A DNA stretch of 64,000 nt from CAYWBU01 sp942491525 (GTDB taxonomy: Bacteria > Desulfobacterota > Desulfomonilia > UBA1062). The stretch covers positions 62,001 through 126,000 of the forward strand of contig CALOBW010000030.1 of the NCBI GenBank assembly GCA_942491525.1. Direction: 5' to 3'. The notes below the pieces were generated by a model. The model saw only the letters and a program-made list of their open reading frames with translations. It was not told where the DNA came from and searched no databases. Numbering within the stretch: the first letter of the stretch is position 1; each line of letters begins with the position of its first letter. The position numbers and the translations under genes were made by a program. Positions 6,882 to 15,364 of this stretch are shown here, piece after piece.

Positions 6882-8213
6882 CTACATAAAGAGCGACATG
6901 ATAAAGACAACCGCCATGGCCGTGACACCCTCCACCAGGGTCGCGGTGGTATAGGCCCGGTAGGCCACCGGCACATCCATATCCGAAAACTGGGATACGA
7001 CCCAGAAGTAGGAGTCGTTGGCGTGCGAGACCGTCATGGCGCCGGCGCCGATGGCCAGCACGGTGATGGCCGGATCGAGACCCAGGCTGGCCATCAGGGG
7101 GGCCATGATGGATGAGGTGGTGATGATGGCCACCGTGGATGAGCCCTGGGCCGTCTTGAGGGCCGCCGAGATGATGAAGGGCAGGAAGATCCCCAGATTG
7201 TAGGTTGAGAGGGTGTCGCCCAGGAAGGCGCCCATGGGCGAGGCCTTGAGGATGCCGCCGAAGGCGCCGCCGGCACCGGTGATGGCCAGGATCAGGGCCG
7301 CATTGCGTACACCGTGATCCATCCACTCGCTGACCGCCTCCTTGCGCGACTCCTGCTTGACCAGCAGCAGGGCCAGCAGCACGCCCAGCAGCAGCGCGGT
7401 GACCGGGTCGCCGATAAAGGTGCAGAAGGTGGCAAAGCCGCCCTCGCCGAAGGGTTTGGTGGGGAAGGCCGCGATGGACTTGAGCAGGATCAGCACAATC
7501 GGCACCATGATCGGCGCAAAACTGAGCCAGGTGCTCGGCAGGGTGCCGTACTTGTTCATCAGGCTCTCATAACTCTCCTCCAGCACCGGGGTGATCTCAT
7601 AGCGTTTGGCAAAATGCACGGCCCAGAGATAACCCGACAGCATGGCCGGGATCGAGGCCACCACGCCCAGTCCGATGACCATGCCCAGATCGGCATTCAG
7701 GATGCCGGCCGCGGCGATCGGACCTGGGGTTGGCGGCACCAGGCAGTGGGTCGAGTAGAGACCGGTGGCCAGGGCCACGGCCATGACCGCCATGGACTTG
7801 TTGGTCTCTTCGGCCAGGGCCTTGTTGAGCGGGGTCAGGATGACGTAACCCGAATCGCAGAAGACCGGGATCGAGACCACGTAGCCGGCCACGCTCATGG
7901 CCAGCGGCGATCGCTCCTTGCCCACCACCTTCAAGATGGCGTTGGTCATGGCCAAGGCCGCGCCGGTCTTCTCCAGGATTGTGCCGATGATGGTGCCGGC
8001 CACAATGACAATGCCGATATAACCGAGGGTGCCGCCAAAACCGTTACGGATAGTCTTGACGATATCCTCCAGCGGCATACCCACCAGGATGCCGTACAGA
8101 AAAGCCACCAGCAGCAGCACCACAAACGCATTCATGTGATATCTGGCTGTCAGAAAGATGATCAGGGCAATTGCCAGGATCAAGAGTATGACAGCAACTC
8201 CTCCGGAAACCAT
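6882..8213 (-). CDS. GntP-family organic acid / gluconate permease
   Basis: 443 residues with about 12 hydrophobic helices. The GntP family is recognised from NGFGGTLGYIGIVIVAGTIIG, SIPVFCDSGYVILTPLNK and LVPPTPGPIAAAGIL, the loops that line the gluconate or hydroxy-acid path. It should import gluconate or a similar sugar acid by proton symport across the inner membrane; the exact substrate is not predictable. The ATG at 8213 has GGGAGG four bases upstream; a longer frame upstream is unlikely to be translated. Confidence 0.92.
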   Translation of the reverse strand: MVSGGVAVILLILAIALIIFLTARYHMNAFVVLLLVAFLYGILVGMPLEDIVKTIRNGFGGTLGYIGIVIVAGTIIGTILEKTGAALAMTNAILKVVGKERSPLAMSVAGYVVSIPVFCDSGYVILTPLNKALAEETNKSMAVMAVALATGLYSTHCLVPPTPGPIAAAGILNADLGMVIGLGVVASIPAMLSGYLWAVHFAKRYEITPVLEESYESLMNKYGTLPSTWLSFAPIMVPIVLILLKSIAAFPTKPFGEGGFATFCTFIGDPVTALLLGVLLALLLVKQESRKEAVSEWMDHGVRNAALILAITGAGGAFGGILKASPMGAFLGDTLSTYNLGIFLPFIISAALKTAQGSSTVAIITTSSIMAPLMASLGLDPAITVLAIGAGAMTVSHANDSYFWVVSQFSDMDVPVAYRAYTTATLVEGVTAMAVVFIMSLFM

Positions 8214-8420
8214 AGTGCCTCCCTTCCGGTCCTCATTGAACCGTCTGATTTTGATCTCTAAAAAATAAGACGCTGTTATTAATAAGCAATGGGTTAAAAA
8301 ATTCCCCGCAGCCTGCAATGGAGCGCATTAGCGACTACTGTTTGAAGGGTTGCGCCAGACCATCATAAACGCTAAGATAGTCTAATAATTTAAATGAATT
8401 GTTTATTTAGGAGGTAACGT

Positions 8421-9080
8421 ATGAAGAAGATCATCTCGTTCCTGATCCTGGGAAGCCTGCTCAGCTGCCCGCTGCTGGCAGACACGCCGCAACAGATCCA
8501 GCAGAGCGCCAGACCCCAAATCAACAAAAAAATCGTAAAAATGTCACCCAGCCAGCTCAAGGTTGAACACTACCTCAAACTTGACAAAAACGGCGACAAC
8601 GTTGTCCAGGATAACATCAGCAAGCTGATGTGGGAGGTCAAGAGCAACATGGACAACCACATTGACTACGACAATCCCAACGATGCCGACAACGTCTACA
8701 CCTGGTACAACCCCGACCAGAACGTCAACGGCGGCCACCAGGGCCTTGAGCGCAACGGCACCGACAGTCTGGACTTCATCAATGCCCTCAACAGCCGGCA
8801 GTATGCCGGCTACAGCGACTGGCGCATGCCCACCATTGATGAGCTCAAAACCCTGGTCATCGAGGCCGAGAAGTACCCCTACATCAACCAAGATCTCTTT
8901 CCCAACACCGTCTACCTGGTCAACCACAAGCCCCACTACTACTGGTCAGCCACAACCTACAACTACAGCGACCCGCCCGGCACATGCGCCTGGAATATTG
9001 CCTTCAACACCGGCCACGCCGCCGGCAACCATGTCAAGTGGAACAAGTACCATATCCGCGCCGTGCGCGACATTCCCTAA
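8421..9080 (+). CDS. Exported DUF1566 protein
   Basis: 219 residues with a clear signal peptide (residues 1-20, ending LLA). The mature part contains a DUF1566 / Lcl C-terminal-like domain, seen in DNISKLMWEVK, GYSDWRMPTIDELKTLV and HYYWSATTYN, and ends in AWNIAFNTG plus the IRAVRD motif usual for the fold. These are secreted or surface C-type-lectin-like modules. Ribosome site AGGAGG lies six bases upstream. It stands alone between two differently oriented genes; ligand unknown. Confidence 0.85.
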   Translation: MKKIISFLILGSLLSCPLLADTPQQIQQSARPQINKKIVKMSPSQLKVEHYLKLDKNGDNVVQDNISKLMWEVKSNMDNHIDYDNPNDADNVYTWYNPDQNVNGGHQGLERNGTDSLDFINALNSRQYAGYSDWRMPTIDELKTLVIEAEKYPYINQDLFPNTVYLVNHKPHYYWSATTYNYSDPPGTCAWNIAFNTGHAAGNHVKWNKYHIRAVRDIP

Positions 9081-9142
9081 GAGTTCTTGAACTGTTACCC
9101 CCGATCCTGCTAAGGTCCGCATAATTGCAATGGGGGAACTTT

Positions 9143-10300
9143 ATGCACGAGACACGTGAACTGACATTTCTGGAAGCCGCAGCCATCGTGACCGGTTACG
9201 GCGTGGGCGGCGGCATCATGGCCGTGCCCTATCTGGCATCCTTAAGCGGTATCATACCCATGTTTATCATGCTGATCCTGGCCCTGAGCGTCAGCCTGCT
9301 GATCCATCTGATGATCGCCGAGATCATGCTGCGCGACCATGAGTCCAACCAGCTGGTGGAGGTCTTTGCGCGCCACCTCTTCAAGGGCCGCGCCGGCCAG
9401 CAGCTCTCCTGGCTGCTCTTCATTCTGGTGGCGCTGGCCTTCCTGGCCTCACTGGCGGCCTACATCGCCGGCGGCGGTGAAATCATCATGGAACTGAGCG
9501 GCATCCCCAAGATCGGCGGTCAGCTGCTGACCTATCTGATTGCCGCCGGGGTGGTGCTGCTGGGGCTCAAGGCCCTGGGCATGAGCGAGAAGTTTGCGGT
9601 CGGCGGCATCATCATTTTGCTGATCGCCTTTGGCTTACGCGCCTCCCAGCAGCCCTTCGACATTCCGGCTCAAGCTCAGAGCTTCCAGCCCAACGTGCTG
9701 CTGGCCCTCTTCGGCATGCTGATGTTCAGCTTCTTCGCCATCTTCAGCGTGCCGCAGGTTGTCAACGGCATGCAGCACAATCTGGACAAGGTGCCCGGCG
9801 CCATCTTCATCGGCATCGGCACCAACGCCATCATCATCACCAGCCTGGTGATGCTCTGCCTGGGCACCCCGGGCGCGGTCACCAAGACCGCCATCGTGGG
9901 TCTGAGCGACGCCCTGGGCGGCTGGACCGCCACGGCCGGCTCGATCTTCATCCTGCTGGCCATGCTGACCAGCTTCTGGTCGGTCTCCTTCGCCATGGCC
10001 GTCATCGTCAAGGAGCGTCTGGGCTGGGGCGAGCGCCCCTCCTGGCTGATCGCCACCCTGCCGGCCCTGCTGGTGGTGCTGGTCAACCCGGCCACCTTCC
10101 TGGACTACATGCGTCTGGCCGGCGGGGCCATCGCCGTGCTGATCGCCCTGCTGATCGTGCCGCTCTACATCATTGTTAGCAAAAAGACCGAGGCCCCCAA
10201 GGAGTGGAGCCTGCCCCTGCTGCAGTCGCGCCTGGTGCAGGCCGCGGTTGTGATCGGCTACATCCTGATGGCCGTGGGCTCGATGGTCAGCATCCCCTAG
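9143..10300 (+). CDS. Amino-acid permease (HAAAP/APC superfamily)
   Basis: 385 residues with about 11 hydrophobic segments. The first helix carries AAAIVTGYGVGGGIMAVPYLA, the unwound Gly-rich substrate site of amino-acid/polyamine/cation transporters, closest to the hydroxy and aromatic amino-acid permease branch. It probably imports an amino acid by proton or sodium symport. The ATG at 9143 has GGGG-AA upstream and is preferred over a TTG six codons earlier. Its stop shares a CTAG with the stop of the convergent amidohydrolase gene. Confidence 0.85.
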   Translation: MHETRELTFLEAAAIVTGYGVGGGIMAVPYLASLSGIIPMFIMLILALSVSLLIHLMIAEIMLRDHESNQLVEVFARHLFKGRAGQQLSWLLFILVALAFLASLAAYIAGGGEIIMELSGIPKIGGQLLTYLIAAGVVLLGLKALGMSEKFAVGGIIILLIAFGLRASQQPFDIPAQAQSFQPNVLLALFGMLMFSFFAIFSVPQVVNGMQHNLDKVPGAIFIGIGTNAIIITSLVMLCLGTPGAVTKTAIVGLSDALGGWTATAGSIFILLAMLTSFWSVSFAMAVIVKERLGWGERPSWLIATLPALLVVLVNPATFLDYMRLAGGAIAVLIALLIVPLYIIVSKKTEAPKEWSLPLLQSRLVQAAVVIGYILMAVGSMVSIP

Positions 10301-11856
10301 CCAAGCTTAAAGACGGTCTCGCCGGCGATGATGGTCTCCTCGACGGCGATCTCCCCAATCTTATCAGACGTGCGCGGATCAGCCGCCAGAATCACCATGT
10401 CGGCCAGCTTGCCGGCACTCAGGGAGCCGCGCACATCCTCGCAGAAGAGGGTTTGCGCGGCGTCGATGGTATACATTCTGATGGCGTCTTCGAGGCTGAG
10501 GGCCTGCTCGGGCACCAGGCCCTCGACACAGCACTGGATGGCATGCATGACGTGCTGGGACTCCACCGGCGCATCCGAAGAGCCGGCCAGGGGCACCCCG
10601 GCCTCGCGCAGGGACCTGAAGGGATAGGTCATCTTGAGCCGCTCGGCGCCGATGCGGTTCACCAGCCAGGGCCGCTCGGTGTGGATGAACATGGGCTGGA
10701 CGGCCATTGTCAGACCGAGACGCTTGGCATCATCAATCATCTGCTGATCCAGCACCGAGGCGTGCTCGATGCGGTGGCGGTGGTCATCGCGCGGCTGCTC
10801 GCTCAAAAGCTTATCGTAGAGGTCGATCACGCTGCGGTTGGCCTTGTCCCCGATGGCATGGATCGAGAGCTGCAGGCCGGCCCGGTGGGCCCTGCTCATC
10901 AGCGCATACATCTCGTCTGAATCGTGCAGCATGAAGCCACTCTTGTCGCTCTGGTCGCTGAAGGGTTCGCGCATGGCCGCCGTGCAGGAGCCGAAGGTGC
11001 CGTCAGCGATAATTTTAAGGCCGCCGATCTTGAGGTCGGGCGAGCCCGAGTCCGCCATCAGGGCTGTAACGGTCTCCACATCATCACTGAGCATGTAGCC
11101 GAAAAATGAGTGCGGCGTGGCCGAGGCCAGAAACTGCATCATGGGCAGGTCGAAGGCGCCGACAGCGCCGGCCGGGCCGTCCTCGCCGGTCTGCAGAATC
11201 ACGCCCAGGGAGGTGATGCCGAAGGAGAGCATGCGCTTGAAGGTCGCATCGGCGGCAACTGCAAACTGCTCCTCGGACGGGAACGGCAGGTTGCCCAGGG
11301 CCAAAGCCGAGGCCTGCTCGCGCAGCACGCCGGTCGGCATACCGAACTCATCGCGGTCGATGCAGCCGCCTTCCACATCGGGCGTCTCGGCATTGATGCC
11401 GCAGACCTCCAGGATCTTGGAGTTCACGATCACGGTGTGGCCGTCATGCTTGACGAAGATCACCGGCTTGTCGCTTGATATCTGATCAAGCTCGACGCGA
11501 CTGGGCAGCGTTTTACTTGTAAGGTCTTGCTCGTCAAAGTTGAGCCCCACCAGCCATTCGCCGTCGGCATCCGCGAAACGCTGCTTCAGCTCGTCAAGAT
11601 CGCGCGCGCCGTGCAGGTTGACGTTCATCTCAAAGACGATCGCCATCAGGGGGTGGATATGCACATCAAAGAAGCCCGGCAGCAGGGCGCGGCCCTGCAA
11701 GTCAACCTCATCATAGCCGCTGCCGAGGGCATCCCGGCACTCATCCAGCGAACCCAGCGCCACAATCCGGCCCTCAGCCACGGCCAGGGCCTGGACATCG
11801 GGATTAGATTGATCCATAGTAATAATTGAACCACCGAAATAGAGCTTCTTAGACAT
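10297..11856 (-). CDS. YtcJ-type metal-dependent amidohydrolase
   Basis: 519 residues of the amidohydrolase superfamily. The metal site is visible in FFDVHIHPLM, LSIHAIGDKANRSVID, HRIEHASVLD and SSDAPVES, and the N-terminal small beta domain starts YFGGSIITMD. YtcJ-like enzymes hydrolyse N-acyl or amide compounds in the cytoplasm; substrates differ between members. The ATG at 11856 is selected for AGGAG six bases upstream. It is divergent from the CoA-disulfide reductase gene with 134 bases between them. Confidence 0.92.
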   Translation of the reverse strand: MSKKLYFGGSIITMDQSNPDVQALAVAEGRIVALGSLDECRDALGSGYDEVDLQGRALLPGFFDVHIHPLMAIVFEMNVNLHGARDLDELKQRFADADGEWLVGLNFDEQDLTSKTLPSRVELDQISSDKPVIFVKHDGHTVIVNSKILEVCGINAETPDVEGGCIDRDEFGMPTGVLREQASALALGNLPFPSEEQFAVAADATFKRMLSFGITSLGVILQTGEDGPAGAVGAFDLPMMQFLASATPHSFFGYMLSDDVETVTALMADSGSPDLKIGGLKIIADGTFGSCTAAMREPFSDQSDKSGFMLHDSDEMYALMSRAHRAGLQLSIHAIGDKANRSVIDLYDKLLSEQPRDDHRHRIEHASVLDQQMIDDAKRLGLTMAVQPMFIHTERPWLVNRIGAERLKMTYPFRSLREAGVPLAGSSDAPVESQHVMHAIQCCVEGLVPEQALSLEDAIRMYTIDAAQTLFCEDVRGSLSAGKLADMVILAADPRTSDKIGEIAVEETIIAGETVFKLG

Positions 11857-11917
11857 GCGCAACTCCTGTTGTTTGATATGTGCCATATAACACTTATTAT
11901 TCAGCAGGTAAAACCAC

Positions 11918-11931
11918 TTGATATGGATCAA
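11918..11931 (+). promoter_or_regulatory. Perfect FNR-consensus site upstream of CoA-disulfide reductase
   Basis: TTGATATGGATCAA matches the FNR consensus TTGAT-N4-ATCAA exactly. A -10-like TTAAAT at 11953-11958 gives a start near 11965, placing the site centre about 40 bases upstream, the class II activation position. It lies in the divergent region between the amidohydrolase and reductase genes and so could also act on the former. Confidence 0.7.
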
Positions 11932-11990
11932 TGCAGCACAGCCGCAGGCAGTTTAAATAAAGATCATCTTAACAGTAAGGGAGGTTGATC

Positions 11991-13682
11991 ATGAAACTTC
12001 TAATCGTAGGCGGAGTAGCCGGTGGAGCAACAGCCGCAGCCCGGGCCAGGCGTCTGGACGAGCAGGCTGAGATCATACTATTTGAGCGCGGCGAGCACAT
12101 CTCGTTTGCCAACTGCGGCCTGCCCTACCACATCGGCGGAACCATTCCAAGACGCGAAGATCTGCTGGTGACCACGCCCCAGGCCCTGAGCTCACGTTAC
12201 AACGTGGATATCAGAACCTTCAGCGAGGTCACCGCCATCGACCGCGAAAACAAACAGGTCACGGTGCACAACCTGACTGATGAGACGACCTACACCGAAG
12301 CTTACGACAAGCTGATCATCTCGCCGGGGGCCGAACCCCTAAGACCGCCCATCGAGGGCATCGACCTGCCCGGCATCTACAACCTGCGCAACATCCCGGA
12401 CACCGACCGCATCAAGAAGCATGTGGACCAACGTCAGCCCCGCGAGGCCGTGGTGGTGGGCGGCGGTTTCATCGGTCTGGAGATGGCCGAGAACCTGGTG
12501 GAGCGCGGCGTACGCGTCACGATCGTCGAGATGCTGGACCAGGTCATGGCGCCGCTGGACTTTGAGATGGCCTCCATGGTGCACGCCGAACTGCTGGCCC
12601 ACGGAGTCACCCTTGTTTTAAGCGACGGCGTCAAATCATTTGCCCAGAACAGCGAGAAACTCTTGGTGACCACCGGCCAGGGCCGCAAAGTTGAAGCCGA
12701 CATGGTGATCCTCTCCATCGGCATCCGGCCCGAGAACAGGCTGGCCAAGGAGGCCGGTCTGGAGCTCTGCGAGCGCGGCCACATAAGGGTCAGCTCGGCC
12801 ATGCAGACCTCGGACCCCGACATCTTTGCCGTGGGCGACGCGGTCTGCGTGCCCAACATGGTCACCGGCCACCCGGTCAACACCGCATTAGCCGGACCGG
12901 CCAACCGCCAGGCCAGAATTGCGGCCGACAACGCCCTGGGCCGGCGCAGCTCATTCAAGGGCACCCTGGGCAGCTCGGTAGTCAAGGTCTTCAACCAGAC
13001 CGCGGCCGGCACCGGCGCCAATGAGCGCACCCTGAGAGAGCTCGGCATCCCCTATATGGTGAGCTACACCCACTCCGGCTCGCACGCCTCCTACTACCCG
13101 GGCGCCGACATGATGGCCATCAAGCTGATCTACGCGCCCGGCACCGGCCGCATCCTGGGGGCCCAGATCGTGGGCGGCGACGGGGTGGACAAGCGCATCG
13201 ACGTGCTGGCCACGGCCATCAAGGGCTCCCTGACGGTCTACGATCTCGAGGAGCTGGAGCTGGCCTACGCCCCGCCCTACTCCTCGGCCAAGGATCCGGT
13301 CAACATGGCCGGTTTCGTGGGCGCCAATACCCTCAAGGGCGACACGCACCCCTTCAACTGGCAGAACCTTGATAAACTTGATCCCCAGCAGCACCAGCTG
13401 ATCGATGTAAGACTGCCCATGGAGACGAGCATGTCGGGCATGGTGCCGGGCGCCATCAACATTCCGCTCGATAGTCTGCGCAGCAGGCTGGACGAGCTCG
13501 ATCCAGCGAAAACCTATATCACCTACTGCGCAGTGGGCATGCGCGCCTACCTGGCCGAACGCATCCTCAAGCAGAACGGTTTCAAGGCCATGAACCTCTC
13601 GGGCGGCTACCGCACCTTCCTGGGGGCCAAGGAGAAGCTGATGCCGGTCAAGGAGGAAAATGGGGTCTGGAAGAGTGAATAG
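11991..13682 (+). CDS. CoA-disulfide reductase / NADH oxidase fused to rhodanese
   Basis: 563 residues. The N-terminal part is a pyridine nucleotide-disulfide oxidoreductase with FAD site VGGVAGGATAAARARR and single redox cysteine at 42 (SFANCGLPYHIGG), the CoADR pattern. A second Rossmann motif (VVGGGFIGLEMAENL) and ADMVILSIGIRPENR, DIFAVGDAV follow. The C-terminal 100 residues are a rhodanese domain with active-site TYCAVGMRAY. Such fusions (CoADR-RHD) reduce CoA disulfides, polysulfide or per-sulfides with NAD(P)H in anaerobes. The start at 11991 follows GGGAGG by six bases. The FNR-type site suggests anaerobic induction. Confidence 0.95.
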   Translation: MKLLIVGGVAGGATAAARARRLDEQAEIILFERGEHISFANCGLPYHIGGTIPRREDLLVTTPQALSSRYNVDIRTFSEVTAIDRENKQVTVHNLTDETTYTEAYDKLIISPGAEPLRPPIEGIDLPGIYNLRNIPDTDRIKKHVDQRQPREAVVVGGGFIGLEMAENLVERGVRVTIVEMLDQVMAPLDFEMASMVHAELLAHGVTLVLSDGVKSFAQNSEKLLVTTGQGRKVEADMVILSIGIRPENRLAKEAGLELCERGHIRVSSAMQTSDPDIFAVGDAVCVPNMVTGHPVNTALAGPANRQARIAADNALGRRSSFKGTLGSSVVKVFNQTAAGTGANERTLRELGIPYMVSYTHSGSHASYYPGADMMAIKLIYAPGTGRILGAQIVGGDGVDKRIDVLATAIKGSLTVYDLEELELAYAPPYSSAKDPVNMAGFVGANTLKGDTHPFNWQNLDKLDPQQHQLIDVRLPMETSMSGMVPGAINIPLDSLRSRLDELDPAKTYITYCAVGMRAYLAERILKQNGFKAMNLSGGYRTFLGAKEKLMPVKEENGVWKSE

Positions 13683-13719
13683 TGTCTTAAATTAATTACA
13701 TTCGGGTTATACTAATGAA

Positions 13720-14196
13720 ATGAAAATCACGCGCGACGATTCTGAAGTTCTCAAAATAGAGGACCGCCATAACGGCATCGTACTGCTGGCTGCAATTTTT
13801 GTTGTGGCCAGCATTGCGCAGCTGATCAATTTGGCTTCTGCCGGCGAGCAAGAACTGCAGCCCTACCTCATACAGCTGGTTGCCCTCGGCATCGCCATCG
13901 GCGCCGGCAACGCATTTTCAGAGAAGAGCGTCTTCCAATTTGCGGCTTATGAGAGAGCCGTCAAATGGCAGAGAAAGAAGCTGCTGGGACACGCTGAATC
14001 CGGCCTGATCTCCTTTGACGACATTGAGGGCGTACACATCGGCACGACCGGTTTCAAACAGGCGAGAAAGTATCGGCTGGAGCTGGTTGTTAAGGGTGGG
14101 GCGGCGGTGCCGCTTACCAAGGTCTATTCTCAGGGGGAGAGGGAGAAGTGTGAAATGGTTGGGGAGAGGATAAAGGTTTATATTGGTCAAAAATGA
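13720..14196 (+). CDS. Small membrane protein with two TM helices and PH-like C-terminus, unknown
   Basis: 158 residues. Residues about 20-40 and 49-66 are hydrophobic and form a hairpin anchor. The following 90 residues (KWQRKKLLGHAESGLISFDDIEGVHIG) look like the bacterial PH-like membrane proteins that often consist of two helices and a beta domain. No clear ribosome site stands before the ATG. It overlaps no neighbour and begins 37 bases after the reductase gene. I cannot assign a role. Confidence 0.65.
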   Translation: MKITRDDSEVLKIEDRHNGIVLLAAIFVVASIAQLINLASAGEQELQPYLIQLVALGIAIGAGNAFSEKSVFQFAAYERAVKWQRKKLLGHAESGLISFDDIEGVHIGTTGFKQARKYRLELVVKGGAAVPLTKVYSQGEREKCEMVGERIKVYIGQK

Positions 14197-14212
14197 TAGT
14201 AGTAAATTTATA

Positions 14213-15238
14213 ATGAGAATTAGACTTCAACTATTATCTGTTGCGATTATATTATTGGTTTTCACACCCGATGTTATTGCCAGTGAAGAGAACTCATCAG
14301 GACAAGAACAGCATCTAATCAAAATAATCTCTAATGAAAAAGTCGGTTATATTGATAGATCCGGCAAAGTAATAATCGAACCTCAATTTGAAAGCGCCTA
14401 TTCGTTCAGCAATGGATTGGCTCCTGTAAAAATCAACGACAAATGGGGTTACATAAATACTCAAGGAGAAATCCATATCCCAACCCAGTATGAACGTGTA
14501 TCAATGTTTTCCGATAATCTTGCCCCAGTAAGGATAAACCGAAAATACGGAGTTATAGATAATTCAGGAGAAGTCATTATCCCTTTCCACTATGCAAGAG
14601 TCCAGCGTTTCAGGGAACAACTTGCAGCAGCCAGAACATATCGCAAGTGGGGCTATATCGATAAGACCGGAACATTTCAGATTCCAGAAATATTTGACCG
14701 TGCCCGAGAATTTTCACACGGTCTTGCAGCCGTAAAGATAGGCGAGTTATGGGGATTCATCAATCAGTCTGGAGAGATGGTCATACAACCCCGTTTCTCG
14801 AGGGCCGGCGCATTTGATGGAAACATCTGCAGGGTAGAGTTCAACGGAAAGTATGGCTTCATAAATCGCAAAGGTGACTTCATCATAAAACCCATCTATC
14901 AAAAAGCTCATCCTTTCTCCGAAGGCCTAGCCAGCGTTATGATTAACAACAAATGGGGATATATCGACAAACAAAGTAACTTTAAAATCAAAGCCCAATA
15001 TGCCGAAGCAGGCAACTTTTCTGAAAACCTGGCTACTGTCAAAATCAATGGCAAATGGGGATACATAAACACTAAGGGCGAACTCGTAATCAAACCGCAA
15101 TTTGACCATGCAAGACAATTTAAACACCAGAGGGCCTTTATTGGGTTGGAACCTCATGATCCTGGCTTCATAATGACCAAATATAATAAATATGGAATCA
15201 TTGATCAGAGCGGCAATTACGTTTGGAAATCATTCTAA
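14213..15238 (+). CDS. Exported WG-repeat protein
   Basis: 341 residues beginning with a signal peptide (MRIRLQLLSVAIILLVF, cleavage after about residue 24). The rest is nine WG-like units built around KWGYI or variants (KVGYI, KYGVI, LWGFI, KYGFI), each 30-40 residues, with linkers such as EPQFESAYSFSNGLAPVKI. WG/KWG repeats form beta structures on cell surfaces or in the periplasm; partners are generally unknown. The DNA is much more AT-rich than its neighbours and the codon use differs, suggesting recent acquisition. The start was moved 10 codons inside the open frame so that the signal peptide is N-terminal. Confidence 0.85.
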   Translation: MRIRLQLLSVAIILLVFTPDVIASEENSSGQEQHLIKIISNEKVGYIDRSGKVIIEPQFESAYSFSNGLAPVKINDKWGYINTQGEIHIPTQYERVSMFSDNLAPVRINRKYGVIDNSGEVIIPFHYARVQRFREQLAAARTYRKWGYIDKTGTFQIPEIFDRAREFSHGLAAVKIGELWGFINQSGEMVIQPRFSRAGAFDGNICRVEFNGKYGFINRKGDFIIKPIYQKAHPFSEGLASVMINNKWGYIDKQSNFKIKAQYAEAGNFSENLATVKINGKWGYINTKGELVIKPQFDHARQFKHQRAFIGLEPHDPGFIMTKYNKYGIIDQSGNYVWKSF

Positions 15239-15364
15239 TAAATGCCTCTAATCGTTTGACCTTCATTGATTAAACTTTGTTTTATAACCTAAATTGAAAT
15301 ATCCTATTCACAAAACCTTTGCAGACGTCTATACTCCCTCCAAATAACAGTGAGGAGTGCAGCC

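Noticed and set aside
7314..8261. 315-residue His/Gln/Asp-rich frame opposite the GntP permease
   Set aside because: Composition is that of antisense to hydrophobic codons; no plausible fold.
11991..13682. Possible persulfide dioxygenase or plain NADH oxidase assignment
   Set aside because: The single Cys42 in SFANCGLPYHIGG plus the C-terminal rhodanese domain fits CoA-disulfide reductase-rhodanese fusions better.
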